From assembly GCF_017377655.1 (NCBI RefSeq), contig NZ_JAFREL010000086.1, positions 1 to 57,996 of the forward strand: a stretch of DNA of 57,996 nt, read 5' to 3'. Positions 1 to 10,078 of the stretch are shown piece after piece (positions within the stretch are counted from its first letter, which is position 1; each line of letters begins with the position of its first letter). The notes under the pieces are model-generated. The model saw only the letters and a list, made by a program, of their open reading frames with translations. It was not told the DNA's origin and made no database searches. The translations under genes were made by a program, and so were the position numbers. The stretch comes from Candidatus Enterococcus ferrettii (GTDB taxonomy: Bacteria; Bacillota; Bacilli; Lactobacillales; Enterococcaceae).

Positions 1-20
1 TTCGTGGCAAAAAAAAGAAA
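1..20. repeat. Left inverted repeat of integrase unit
   Basis: TTCGTGGC followed by eight A and GAAA. It is the exact reverse complement of 1533-1552. It lies at the very edge of the window, so the repeat may extend further left. Together the two copies enclose a single integrase gene. AT-rich terminal inverted repeats are known for Tn916-type elements, but assigning this as an element end is inference. Confidence 0.75.
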
Positions 21-60
21 TGCTGCAAACTATTGATAAAAAGGACTCTTTTAGGGTAGA

Positions 61-78
61 TTGACGGCGATTGACGGC
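61..78 (+). repeat. Subterminal direct repeats, left pair (TTGACGGC x2)
   Basis: Two exact TTGACGGC copies (61-68 and 71-78) separated by two bases, downstream of the integrase stop. The same octamer recurs in the same orientation at 1331 on the other side of the gene. Paired subterminal repeats are what the N-terminal arm-binding domain of Tn916-type integrases recognises; that role here is inferred. Confidence 0.6.
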
Positions 79-198
79 TTTAAAAAAAAAGCCTTATTAA
101 TGATCACAAAACAAATTTTTACGATCATAAAAGTTAGCGCTTTCATTATTCTCCATTTTTAAAAATTTAGATTGTCTATTCATTTTTTTGAAACCGTT

Positions 199-1311
199 TT
201 AGCTGATTTTCTTTTCCATATTGTTTATTGTGGTGACACGTTCCTCAATCATTGAATCCGCATAGATATCTAAAGTCATTTTTATAGATGAATGTCCTAA
301 TAACGAACTGACTGATACGGCATTTGCTCTTGACTCTAAGCATCTTGTTGCAAAAGTATGACGTAACTGGTGAAAATGGATACGATCCAAACCCGCTGCC
401 TTTCTAATTTTGTGAAAATGATAAGTAATTAAGCGCGGCTCATAAGGCTTTTCATTGTTTGATAGCACAAAACCATGTTTGGTTTGAAGGTAATGATCTT
501 TTAACCATTTTTTTATGGTGGAACTCATGGGAATAATTCTATTAGATGAACGTGTTTTCACCCTATCAATGATTACCTTCGTCCTATGCTCAACACCATT
601 TATCGGTATACGTTGTAAAGTTTTTTCAATGCGAATAATTCCCCTCTTAAAATCAATATTCTCCCATTTCAGTGCAGCTATTTCTCCAATCCTCAGCCCT
701 GTACGCAGACTTAGAAGTACTGCTAGTCCCATCCCATCTAATTTCTTTAGCGCAGCTTTTTCCAATTCTTTTTGTTCACCCGTGCTTAAAGCTCCGACCT
801 TGTTATAAGGCTCCTTAGGAAGAATCACCTTTGATGCAGGGTTTATAATCAATAACTGCTTTTCAACCGCTTTTTTTAAACAACTGTTTACCAGCCTAAA
901 AATTACCCTTATTGAAGCTGGCGATAACTTACTTTCCTCTTCCCAAACCGATACCATATCTTGGAGAAGCAACTCATTTATCTCGTTTAACGGAATTTCT
1001 CCTATGTAAGGAAAAATATATTTAAACATTTTGTAGGAATATCCACCATAAGTCGAAGTTTTTACTATCTTTTCCATATCTGTTAACCATTCGTTTATCC
1101 AATCACTCATCATGATGGATGAGACTCCGTTATTTTCTCTTAAAGTTTGATACTTTATTTTGTAAGGATATAATTTCGTCTTGACTTCTCGATAAGTTTT
1201 AGCATAAATATAGCCATATTGTATTTTTCCATTGCTTTTCCGGCCTTTTATATACCTTCCCTCCCATCGCTTGTCTTTTCTCTTATAAATGTTTTCACCA
1301 CGTCTACTCAT
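199..1311 (-). CDS. Tyrosine recombinase / integrase, Tn916-type
   Basis: A complete 370-residue site-specific tyrosine recombinase that cuts and rejoins DNA at core sites through a covalent tyrosine intermediate. Residues 6-50 form an AP2-like arm-binding domain (GENIYKRKDKRWEGRY). About 65-160 is the core-binding domain with an SAM-like helix set, and the catalytic domain follows. The active-site residues can all be seen: R207 (TGLRIGE), K252, H314 and R317 (HQLRH), H340 (LLGH) and nucleophile Y350 (DIYADS). The ATG has an AAGGAGG site nine bases upstream. No xis or other element gene is adjacent. The gene lies between inverted repeats at 1-20 and 1533-1552 and between TTGACGGC repeats. It should be active as far as the sequence shows. 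Confidence 0.93.
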   Translation of the reverse strand: MSRRGENIYKRKDKRWEGRYIKGRKSNGKIQYGYIYAKTYREVKTKLYPYKIKYQTLRENNGVSSIMMSDWINEWLTDMEKIVKTSTYGGYSYKMFKYIFPYIGEIPLNEINELLLQDMVSVWEEESKLSPASIRVIFRLVNSCLKKAVEKQLLIINPASKVILPKEPYNKVGALSTGEQKELEKAALKKLDGMGLAVLLSLRTGLRIGEIAALKWENIDFKRGIIRIEKTLQRIPINGVEHRTKVIIDRVKTRSSNRIIPMSSTIKKWLKDHYLQTKHGFVLSNNEKPYEPRLITYHFHKIRKAAGLDRIHFHQLRHTFATRCLESRANAVSVSSLLGHSSIKMTLDIYADSMIEERVTTINNMEKKIS

Positions 1312-1330
1312 TTTAATTCCTCCTTGTAAA

Positions 1331-1350
1331 TTGACGGCGCAACTGACGGC
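1331..1350 (+). repeat. Subterminal direct repeats, right pair
   Basis: TTGACGGC at 1331-1338 and a shorter CTGACGGC copy at 1343-1350, just upstream of the integrase ribosome binding site. Both pairs point the same way, as expected for arm-type sites rather than for a palindromic operator. They could also let the integrase repress its own promoter. Confidence 0.55.
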
Positions 1351-1532
1351 GTTAAAAAAACGAGTAATTTAAGCAATAATGGAGGAAAGTTAGTTTTTTT
1401 TAACCTCTCGGCCCCTAAATGGCTAAATGATTAGCATTTTGTTAAAAACTATTGACCTTAGGGTACCACTTAATTATAATTAGATTACAAAATGTCCCAT
1501 TTGCTCAAATTACTCTTCTTTTGTCGACCTTT

Positions 1533-1552
1533 TTTCTTTTTTTTGCCACGAA
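1533..1552. repeat. Right inverted repeat of integrase unit
   Basis: TTTC, eight T and GCCACGAA: a 20/20 reverse-complement match to 1-20. The identity stops at the inner side of both copies (base 21 and base 1532 do not pair), so the inner boundary is sharp. The outer boundary cannot be tested because the left copy starts at base 1. Confidence 0.75.
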
Positions 1553-2463
1553 AAAGAAAAAATTCTTCTTACGTATTCTTGTCGACTATATCTTCTTGCT
1601 CCATTTATTCCTTATAACTTCAACCTCTTACGTTCATTCCTTTTCTTTCTGATTAAAAATTTTTTTCAATAAACTTATATCATTCACCTTCCTGTTCCTT
1701 TCGCTTTTTTTCTTGAAATTCACACATAAAATTTTGCTATCCATCTAAAATCATCTTTGTTTATTTTTTCACAAATTTATAAACAAAAATTATCGATGGT
1801 CAAGGAATAAATAAAACAATAAGACGTAAAAATTATCTAATTACCCGAACAAACTATTCGATATAAAAATAACTATTACTCGCTTTACTTTTGATAAAGA
1901 TTAGCTTAATGAAAAATTTAGGAATAACTAGATAGCTACTTCACTAGAATAACTGAATAATAATTTGAATATTCTAAGTATTTTCAGTGAAATCAACAAT
2001 TTATATCAAATCATTGAAGAACTCATGAAAAAATACTTAGTCATTCGGTAATTTTTTTTGCGAAATACTTATTTAGAATTTTCATTAAGCTATTGAGCAA
2101 TTTAGTAAAGTCACGAATAGGATTGATAGTTTCGAAACAAGAACTCTTTCAACCAAAATAATTCTTCAGGAAAACAAGTCAATATTGAGAATAGGAAAGA
2201 AAAAACTGAGACTTCTTGTTCAGATGTGTCGTATAAGAAGGATGTCTAGCTTAACAGTTTTTATGTGACTACAATTCTCTTTTAAAAGATGGATAATTAA
2301 CATAAAATCATAATCGTCTGTCGAGCAGTGATGTCGATGATTGTTTTAGAAGCTACATAATGTTGTGGGGTAAACTGATGTCCTCTCGCCTATTCACGTG
2401 GGTTATTCCTTTAGAGTTTGGGACGTGATACACTAGAAGAAAATGTGACTGAAGGAGATCCTT
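1553..2463. other. Long AT-rich stretch without a recognisable gene
   Basis: About 910 bases with frequent stops in all frames and no ribosome-binding-site-led ORF of note. No transposase, tRNA or terminator was recognised. The last 60 bases should hold the promoter and leader of the HAD gene; a TGATACACT stretch near 2427 could be an extended -10, but no good -35 was found. Its composition is even more AT-rich than the surroundings, in keeping with an integration hot spot. Confidence 0.5.
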
Positions 2464-3138
2464 ATGAAGTGTGTGATATTCGATATGGACGGTACCTTAA
2501 TCAATTCAGAAAGTATCTATTATTCTGTCTGGAGCGAATTAGTTGAACAGGAAAATTATGCTTTGTCTAAAAAGTTTTATAAAAATATTTTAGGTTGTCC
2601 CACGGATCAAATCCAAGAATTATTCTTGAATTATTTTGGATCCGCTTTCCCTTTTGAGAAACTTTTTGCTAGCTTTATGGAGAAAAGAAACGAGCTGATT
2701 CAAACCGGCAGCTTCGATTTGACTGCTGGTGTGCGAGAATTTCTCGATCATTGTCATTCATCAAATATTACCTGTGGTATAGCCACCTCCTCTCACAAGG
2801 AAGAGGCTCTATGTCTATTAGAGAAGATGGGAATTTATAACGACTTCTCCTTTTTTTCATTTGGTGATGAAGTGACACAGGGAAAACCAAGTCCAGAAAT
2901 TTTCGAACTAGCCGTTGATCGTTCAGGAATCACTAAAGAGCAAACAATCGTTTTTGAAGATTCGAAGAATGGACTTTTGGCAGCTCATTATGCAAATCTG
3001 CCTGTTTTTTTAGTGAATGACTTCATCTCTTTAGAACCCAATCATGAAAAATTGTCTACTTACTCTTTCAAAAACTTTTTACAAGTCATGGAAAATTTAG
3101 AGCGCTTGAACATACCTGCAGATTCGATACAGTATTAA
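2464..3138 (+). CDS. HAD-superfamily phosphatase (beta-phosphoglucomutase-like, subfamily IA)
   Basis: A 224-residue cytosolic phosphohydrolase or phosphomutase of HAD class IA. Motif I is DMDGT with nucleophile D7 and D9. Motif II is the Thr/Ser in ATSSHK near 107. Motif III is the lysine of GKPSPEIF. Motif IV is the acidic pair VFEDSKNG. The helical cap lies between about residues 15 and 85. The GKPxPxxF and EDSxxG signatures are those of PGMB/YqaB-type enzymes that act on small sugar phosphates; the true substrate cannot be read. The start is the ATG preceded by GAAGGAGAT. The gene stands alone, flanked by long non-coding stretches, so there is no operon context. Confidence 0.9.
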   Translation: MKCVIFDMDGTLINSESIYYSVWSELVEQENYALSKKFYKNILGCPTDQIQELFLNYFGSAFPFEKLFASFMEKRNELIQTGSFDLTAGVREFLDHCHSSNITCGIATSSHKEEALCLLEKMGIYNDFSFFSFGDEVTQGKPSPEIFELAVDRSGITKEQTIVFEDSKNGLLAAHYANLPVFLVNDFISLEPNHEKLSTYSFKNFLQVMENLERLNIPADSIQY

Positions 3139-3960
3139 GTTTTAGAATGGTTGTGTCTAACAGACTTTAATTTGTATTGAAGGTGCCAAATGAAACAATA
3201 AAGATATAGTGCTTAAACTATTTTTTTAGTTACACACTTTGTATCTTGAACCGAAAATAATTGCCTTCTCATTTTTATTGAATAGAACTAAGTTGAACGA
3301 TCTAGTTCCGCTGTATTTTGTTTAAAACGAGGAAAGCTTTTTGAATGGACATGGTGTAAGAAGATAGGCAGGCTTATTGAGTGAAGTCATTAATACGATG
3401 GTTCCAATTTTACCGATATACCTTGTATCTAAGGAGCAATTGAGATGGCGGAGATTCAGCATACTAGCCTTGTTTATGTATAGCATGAATTTGTGCAGGC
3501 AATTTAGTAGGAATATATTCCTACTTGAAATACGAATGATTATTGAAGCTGTATTTACGTTCTCCAACTAGTGAGCCTATCACCATCCTTTTGGAGATTT
3601 ACAACGTTTACGTCGTCGATCCGTAAAGGAATCTTCTTGCATTTTGCAGCATAAATGCAACATGATTTGCATATTTCACTAACCGGTTTTAAGTATGATT
3701 CTGATTAGCAACTAAAGAACCCCGTAAAGTTTATTAGTTTTTTCTATGTCCTTATCATTCAACAAAAAGTGTTACAACATAGCCCATTATGATAGCTATA
3801 TCTTTACCAAAGCTATCGTCAATAGCATCAGACTTCATTACTTTAACAGCTAAGATAATTTACACTTTTCACTAAAAGACAGCAGTTTGTAGGCATTGTT
3901 TTGACCAATAGTTATTACTGGTACTTAAAATTTATTTTAATTAGCAAAGGAGAGTGTTTT
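3139..3960. other. Gene-poor stretch, possible decayed coding DNA
   Basis: About 820 bases. Short overlapping ORFs occur on both strands around 3322-3571, but none has a ribosome binding site or a family signature. Several frames carry protein-like runs broken by stops (for example an arginine-rich run near 3590-3640), so this may be an old, unrecognisable pseudogene. The last 15 bases hold the AAAGGAGAG site of the esterase. Confidence 0.35.
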
Positions 3961-4758
3961 ATGAAACTAAAGACCATTGAATTGCCTGCTTTTTGTGCAA
4001 CAGTTGATCTGTACCTGCGGAATAATGTTTCCCGTGGTAAGGATCTGCTTCCAGCGGTAATTATTTGTCCAGGCGGCGGGTATCAAATGATATCTGATCG
4101 TGAATCAGAGCCGATTGCTTTAGCTTTTCTGTCTCATGGCTATCATGCTCTGGTGGTTAACTACCCTGTACTGGCCAAAAATGAAACGATCACTTCTGAT
4201 TATTTAGACAACAATACACGATTGCTGGCTGACATTTTTAAGGAGATTGAAGACAAGCAGGACAAATGGAAGATTGATCCTAATGCCGTCTTTCTTTTAG
4301 GCTGCTCTGCGGGGGGGCACATGGCTTCGCTTTATGCTGGTCAATGGGAAAAAGTGGCAAAAACACAGAATCCTAGTCATTCGAAGCCTTTAGGTAATGT
4401 ACTTTGTTATCCAGTCATAGGCTTTGACTACGGTTGGCCAAATGCGAGTGGATTAGAGTCTGAGCTGTTGAAAGCTTATGATGCCGCTGCCCATATCAAT
4501 GCTGAAACACCGGATACTTTCATCTGGCACACAGTCAATGATGGCTTGATATCTGTTTTGCATTCATTAAAATATTGCGAGGGCTTAACTAAGCAAACAA
4601 TTCCTTTTGAAGGTCATTTTTTTGAAAATGGACGTCACGGACTCTCACTGGCTACAAGAGCTTCTGCTGAATCAAAAAAAGGAGAACAAATTAATCAGCC
4701 CGTTGCTAAATGGCTGCCGCTTTGTGTGGAATGGATGGAGCGAAGGTTGAATTACTAA
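3961..4758 (+). CDS. Alpha/beta hydrolase, acetyl-xylan esterase-like (BD-FAE type)
   Basis: A 265-residue serine esterase of the alpha/beta-hydrolase fold. An oxyanion-hole CPGGGYQ motif lies at 36-42 and the nucleophile elbow GCSAGGH has S116. The catalytic Asp is probably in the NDGLISV stretch and the His in GRHGLS near the C terminus. Related proteins deacetylate sugars or short-chain acyl esters and often sit with carbohydrate genes. There is no signal peptide, so it acts in the cytosol. The start is the ATG at 3961 after AAAGGAGAG; an upstream in-frame TTG at 3901 has no ribosome binding site. A strong terminator follows, so it is a single-gene unit. Confidence 0.88.
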   Translation: MKLKTIELPAFCATVDLYLRNNVSRGKDLLPAVIICPGGGYQMISDRESEPIALAFLSHGYHALVVNYPVLAKNETITSDYLDNNTRLLADIFKEIEDKQDKWKIDPNAVFLLGCSAGGHMASLYAGQWEKVAKTQNPSHSKPLGNVLCYPVIGFDYGWPNASGLESELLKAYDAAAHINAETPDTFIWHTVNDGLISVLHSLKYCEGLTKQTIPFEGHFFENGRHGLSLATRASAESKKGEQINQPVAKWLPLCVEWMERRLNY

Positions 4759-4795
4759 TGTGTTAGACTGCAAAAAAACGATAGAAGAGAATGCT

Positions 4796-4831
4796 AGGTG
4801 TGAAGATGTTTTTTGCTTCACACCTATTTTT
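4796..4831 (+). terminator. Rho-independent terminator of the esterase gene
   Basis: A ten-base perfect stem (AGGTGTGAAG / CTTCACACCT) followed by ATTTTT. It lies 38 bases after the esterase stop. Confidence 0.9.
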
Positions 4832-4891
4832 ATTATAAATGAACAAGTTCAGTTGAAGCCAAAGGTTCCGCAAACGGATGCTGCTGTCTTT

Positions 4892-5494
4892 TTATTCATC
4901 CATCGAAAATAGTCGATACGTCACTTTTTTTCTAAACAAATTTATTAGAGGACCGATCAATAAAGCTAGTAAGACAGTTCCAAAGTTGATAGGCCCTCCC
5001 AAAATAAAGGCTGCCACTGCAACAAATGTGTCAATAATCATTCTGAAGGTAAAGGGATTTTTCTTGATTCGTTCCCCAATTATAAAAGACAAACAGTCGT
5101 AGGGAACCATTCCTATTTCACACTCCATGTAAGTAGACATACCTAAAGCGATTATTAGCGCGCCACTGAGAAATATGAATAGATTTGATAAGAAATATTC
5201 CCCATTTGATATAACTTGAGGGATTGACCAATTAAAAAACTGCAAAAGATAGCCGAATAACACCATCGGAATTAATGTTCCTACGCCCAGTTTTGTTCTA
5301 TCAAATAAAAGAACAATGATTCCTAAAACTGCTTGCAGAATTAGAACCATATTTCCAAGCTGAATATTGAATATATTTGAAAAGGCTACACATAGTGCAT
5401 TAAAAGGATCAATACCTAAACCCGTGATAGTACAGACCGAAGCACCTAAAGCCATCAACGACAAACCTAAAATTAAAATAAGAATCCTTTTCAT
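4892..5494 (-). CDS. YczE/YyaS/YitT-family membrane protein
   Basis: A 200-residue integral membrane protein with about five hydrophobic helices. The N-terminal signature (GLSLMALGASVCTITGLGIDPFNAL) and the GPINFGT-LLALLIGPLINLF end are typical of the YczE/YitT group. The function of this family is not settled; members are often transporters of unknown substrate. It begins 27 bases after the arginase-family gene on the same strand, so the two are probably co-transcribed. That could hint at movement of a guanidino compound or its product, but this is speculation. Confidence 0.8.
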   Translation of the reverse strand: MKRILILILGLSLMALGASVCTITGLGIDPFNALCVAFSNIFNIQLGNMVLILQAVLGIIVLLFDRTKLGVGTLIPMVLFGYLLQFFNWSIPQVISNGEYFLSNLFIFLSGALIIALGMSTYMECEIGMVPYDCLSFIIGERIKKNPFTFRMIIDTFVAVAAFILGGPINFGTVLLALLIGPLINLFRKKVTYRLFSMDE

Positions 5495-5521
5495 CCTAAA
5501 ATCCTTTCAACAGCAGGTACT

Positions 5522-6391
5522 TTATCCTTTTTCATTGAAAATCGAAATCTGAGATAAGGCTTTACGTAAATTAATCGCGTCCCAAGGCATATGTTCGGCA
5601 ATACTCAATCCGACGATATCTGTTTGTTTCGAAGTATCGGTTAGAATACGAGTTACCTCTTGCAATGTTAATGATCCAATTGCAGCATCAAATTCTTTTA
5701 AATGAGGTTCCGCTGGGTAGATTGAACGAAAATCTTGCGGCGATAATACATCCAAATCAAAATGAACAGCTAGTTCCTTGATTTGATTTTCTTGAATCCA
5801 CTCAAGAATCGGCTGACTATTTTCTCTCAGCTTCTCAGGTGCGGCATGGCGTAGATTTAAGCGATTCACCTCTTGATCCCTTGGACGTAATTCATCATAG
5901 ATTAATCCAGCAAAAAATACGTTCTCAGGATTAATCACATTTTTAACCTTATGCGCAAATAGTGGGGCTCCTTTACCTAACAAATTACCTAAAACCATTT
6001 CGTGATCCCTAGTGGAATCCTTTATAGTAGCAACATCTGGATGCGCATCCAGCCATAAAATGCCTAAATTATTTTTATACCTGCCTGCTAAATAATCGAA
6101 GGGCGCTTGAGAAACAGCACAGTCTCCACCTAATATGATTATCTTGTCAGGATTCTCTTCTTCTAAAATTTCGGTCGTTGCTGTTAGCTGCTCCATCAGC
6201 TGACTAGCGCCTTCAATTCCATGCTCAATCGGTAACGGCTGATCAAATGCTTGATTAACAGGAATTCGGATTAATTTTTCTTGCTCATTCTGTGGAACAA
6301 TGTGTGCCAATAATTCAGCACCAAAATAATAATCTCTATTATTCCCACCTTGCCATTGAGGAAATAATAACCGGATTGTTTTTTTACTCAT
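5522..6391 (-). CDS. Arginase/agmatinase/formiminoglutamase (ureohydrolase) family enzyme
   Basis: A 289-residue cytosolic enzyme of the ureohydrolase fold, which uses a two-metal (usually Mn) centre to hydrolyse guanidino or formimino groups. Metal motifs: D115-A-H117-P-D119 and HFDLDVLSP. The first motif, normally GGDHS, is GGDC here (D90, C91), so the usual histidine ligand is replaced by cysteine. The replacement could retune the metal site. Substrate is therefore uncertain: agmatine, arginine and formiminoglutamate are all possible. The start ATG has GGAGGATAACG upstream. It is separated from the bgl genes by a strong hairpin and leads the YczE gene. Confidence 0.82.
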   Translation of the reverse strand: MSKKTIRLLFPQWQGGNNRDYYFGAELLAHIVPQNEQEKLIRIPVNQAFDQPLPIEHGIEGASQLMEQLTATTEILEEENPDKIIILGGDCAVSQAPFDYLAGRYKNNLGILWLDAHPDVATIKDSTRDHEMVLGNLLGKGAPLFAHKVKNVINPENVFFAGLIYDELRPRDQEVNRLNLRHAAPEKLRENSQPILEWIQENQIKELAVHFDLDVLSPQDFRSIYPAEPHLKEFDAAIGSLTLQEVTRILTDTSKQTDIVGLSIAEHMPWDAINLRKALSQISIFNEKG

Positions 6392-6416
6392 CGTTATCCT
6401 CCATTCTTTTAGATAA

Positions 6417-6448
6417 AGGGCTCTCTATAGAATCCTATTGAAAGCCCT
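6417..6448 (-). terminator. Terminator after the 6-phospho-beta-glucosidase gene
   Basis: Read on the minus strand: AGGGCTTTCAATAG, loop GATT, CTATAGAGAGCCCT, a 14-base stem with one mismatch and one wobble, then TTTATC. It separates the bgl operon from the arginase-family gene. Confidence 0.75.
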
Positions 6449-6475
6449 CGAATTGTTGCACTTATTTTAATCCTT

Positions 6476-7969
<1,494 letters not shown>

Positions 7970-7986
7970 CTAACATAACGATAATT

Positions 7987-9843
7987 TTAGTTTCTTTTGG
8001 CAATCAGCTTCATCAATGAATCACTAGCTTTTACCTGTTTGTTCTCTACTGTTTCTATCAATTCGTACATTGCTGAATTTGTAACAATGATTGGAGTAAT
8101 CAAATCGTAACCTGATTGCTGAATTGCTGCTTTATCAAACTCTAGCAACAGTTCACCTTTAAAGATGGTATCACCCTTTCTTACATGCATAGTATAGCCA
8201 ATACCCTCCAGCTCAACTGTGTCTAATCCAACATGAATCAACAATTCACAACCATCGTAACTCTTTAAACCAATCGCATGCTTGGTTTCAAATACTGCCT
8301 CAACGATTCCGCTAAAAGGTGCAACTACCTTACCTTCACTTGGTAGAATGGCCACCCCATCTCCCATCATTTTTTGAGAAAAAACATTGTCCTTCACATT
8401 TTCCAGAGGAACAATCTCACCTGACAAAGGGCTAAAAATCTCTTGGTCTAACGATATATCAATCTCTTCATTAGTTTGGATAGGTGCGGCTAATTCTTCT
8501 ACTGGTACATCTTCAAAACCAAGTAAATTAGTTAGGATGAACGCAACAATGAACGCAATGACAAATGAAACTACATACCAGACAAATGTTTTACCAATAA
8601 AGAGTGGAAGACCTATGATAGGGCCCGTTGCTACCCCTAATGCAGTAACCTTGAAATAGGCCGCTATTGCTCCACCAACTGCTCCGCCAATAACCACAGG
8701 ACCCAAGGTTTTTTTCAACTTCAAATGGACACCAAACAGAGCTGGTTCGGTAATCCCAAGTGTTGCACTAAATGCTGCTGCTTGAACAAGTTGCTTAAAT
8801 TCTTTATTTTTTGTTCTAAAGAATACAGCCCATGCTGAACCAGCTTGAGCAGAATTTGATGCAACCTGAAGTGCCAAAATATAATCCACACCGTATTTTG
8901 AAATTGTTTGAAGCGCAATTGGACCAAAACCGTTGTGCATACCAGTCATAACTAAGAATGGCATAAAACCACCTACTAAAGCACCCGCTAAAACTCTGAA
9001 GGGAGATAAATATAACCAGATTATTCCACTGCCAATCGCATCCCCAAGGACTTTTCCAAAAGGTCCAATCGTTGCCAAAACAATAGGTGCAGTAATTAGA
9101 ATGGTTAATAAGGGCACAAATACCGTACGTAAAATAGCCGGAAGAAGTTTTGTGACAAACCGTTCAACGTAAGACATAAAGAGGACACCAAATATAATCG
9201 GAATAACTGAACTGCCATAACTCATGCTAACAATTGGAATGCCCAAGAAGCTAAGACTAGAGGATTCATTCATCATAGCTACTAGATCGGGGTGCAGCAT
9301 GATAGCTGCCAACATCGCGGCAAGGTATGGATTACACTTAAACTTAATTCCTGCACTGTATGCTAAGAAAATAGGCAAGAAGTAAAATCCCGCATCAGAA
9401 AAGATATTAAGAAAACTGAATAATTGAGTATCAGCCTGTACTAATCCAGCAAACATTAATGCAAATAGAATACCTTTCACTAAACCAGCGCCAATAATTA
9501 CTGGTAATACCGGCGAAAAAATACCAGAGATCGTTTCCAAAAAGCGATTAAATAAATTTACTTTTTGTCCTGTTTCTGAATGATTCCTATTGTCTAACTC
9601 AACTAGAGGAACAAAAGCTTCATGAACGCTTTTTACCTTTCCACCTAGAATTATTTGAAGCTGATTACTGCCTACCTGATTAACACCTAAAACACTAGGC
9701 AGCTTTTCAAGTTCACTTACCCTGACAATATCATTATCTTTTACGCTTAATCTTAATCTGGTCATACAGTGTGTCACACCAGTAATATTAGAATTACCGC
9801 CACTAAGCTCAAGAATTTTTTCAGCGAGTTGCTTATCATTCAT
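7987..9843 (-). CDS. bglP: PTS beta-glucoside transporter, fused EIIBCA
   Basis: A 618-residue membrane permease that imports and phosphorylates beta-glucosides. The EIIB domain (1-85) has the phosphocysteine C26 in GVTHCMTRLRL. The EIIC domain (about 105-450) carries about ten membrane spans. The C-terminal EIIA domain (about 480-618) has the phosphohistidines in TKHAIGL and LLIHVGLDTVEL. The start is the ATG at 9843, seven bases after GGAGGAG; an upstream in-frame start at 9876 lacks a site. It is followed by bglA. A divergent antiterminator gene is absent; instead an RpiR-type regulator is encoded upstream, so control is likely by RpiR and CcpA. Confidence 0.95.
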   Translation of the reverse strand: MNDKQLAEKILELSGGNSNITGVTHCMTRLRLSVKDNDIVRVSELEKLPSVLGVNQVGSNQLQIILGGKVKSVHEAFVPLVELDNRNHSETGQKVNLFNRFLETISGIFSPVLPVIIGAGLVKGILFALMFAGLVQADTQLFSFLNIFSDAGFYFLPIFLAYSAGIKFKCNPYLAAMLAAIMLHPDLVAMMNESSSLSFLGIPIVSMSYGSSVIPIIFGVLFMSYVERFVTKLLPAILRTVFVPLLTILITAPIVLATIGPFGKVLGDAIGSGIIWLYLSPFRVLAGALVGGFMPFLVMTGMHNGFGPIALQTISKYGVDYILALQVASNSAQAGSAWAVFFRTKNKEFKQLVQAAAFSATLGITEPALFGVHLKLKKTLGPVVIGGAVGGAIAAYFKVTALGVATGPIIGLPLFIGKTFVWYVVSFVIAFIVAFILTNLLGFEDVPVEELAAPIQTNEEIDISLDQEIFSPLSGEIVPLENVKDNVFSQKMMGDGVAILPSEGKVVAPFSGIVEAVFETKHAIGLKSYDGCELLIHVGLDTVELEGIGYTMHVRKGDTIFKGELLLEFDKAAIQQSGYDLITPIIVTNSAMYELIETVENKQVKASDSLMKLIAKRN

Positions 9844-9876
9844 CTTAACTCCTCCAAAAGTATAAGTACTTATCAA

Positions 9877-9890
9877 AAAAGCGCTTTATC
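9877..9890 (-). promoter_or_regulatory. Possible cre (CcpA) site before bglP
   Basis: A symmetrical AAAGCGCTTT core 35 bases upstream of the bglP start. It matches the cre core but four of the 14 consensus positions differ. Placed downstream of any promoter it would act as a roadblock. This is a moderate-quality call. Confidence 0.4.
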
Positions 9891-9982
9891 GATGTCATAA
9901 GAATAGCATGTACAATCAAAACAATCAGCATAGTGTCACCACTTCGGTCTCTCAGTATCACTATTTAGCATATGTATTTGCC

Positions 9983-9995
9983 GGTTTTTGAAACC
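9983..9995. promoter_or_regulatory. Short palindrome in the bglP/rpiR intergenic region
   Basis: GGTTTTTGAAACC, a 5-base inverted repeat with a 3-base centre about 140 bases upstream of bglP. It could be the operator of the RpiR-type regulator encoded next to it. No second copy was seen. Confidence 0.3.
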
Positions 9996-10029
9996 ACAGT
10001 CTCAAAATATCAGCTATTTATGAAACTAC

Positions 10030-10064
10030 AAAAAACGACTTTCTATCCCTCTGATAGAAAGCCG
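10030..10064 (-). terminator. Terminator of the RpiR-type regulator gene
   Basis: Minus strand: CTTTCTATC, loop AGAGG, GATAGAAAG with flanking partial pairs, then CGTTTTTT. It begins 15 bases after the regulator stop codon. Confidence 0.85.
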
Positions 10065-10078
10065 CCAGTATATCCGAT

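Noticed and set aside
515..808. Plus-strand ORF of 97 codons inside the integrase gene
   Set aside because: It lies fully within the clear integrase on the other strand and has no family similarity or ribosome binding site.
1452..1652. ORF of 66 codons across the right inverted repeat
   Set aside because: Low-complexity, T-rich codons (Phe/Leu/Lys runs), no ribosome binding site; it looks like a by-product of the AT-rich repeat.
6417..6448. Possible riboswitch before the arginase-family gene
   Set aside because: The hairpin is a plain 14-base stem with a T tail after bglA and has no further structured aptamer; a terminator explains it.
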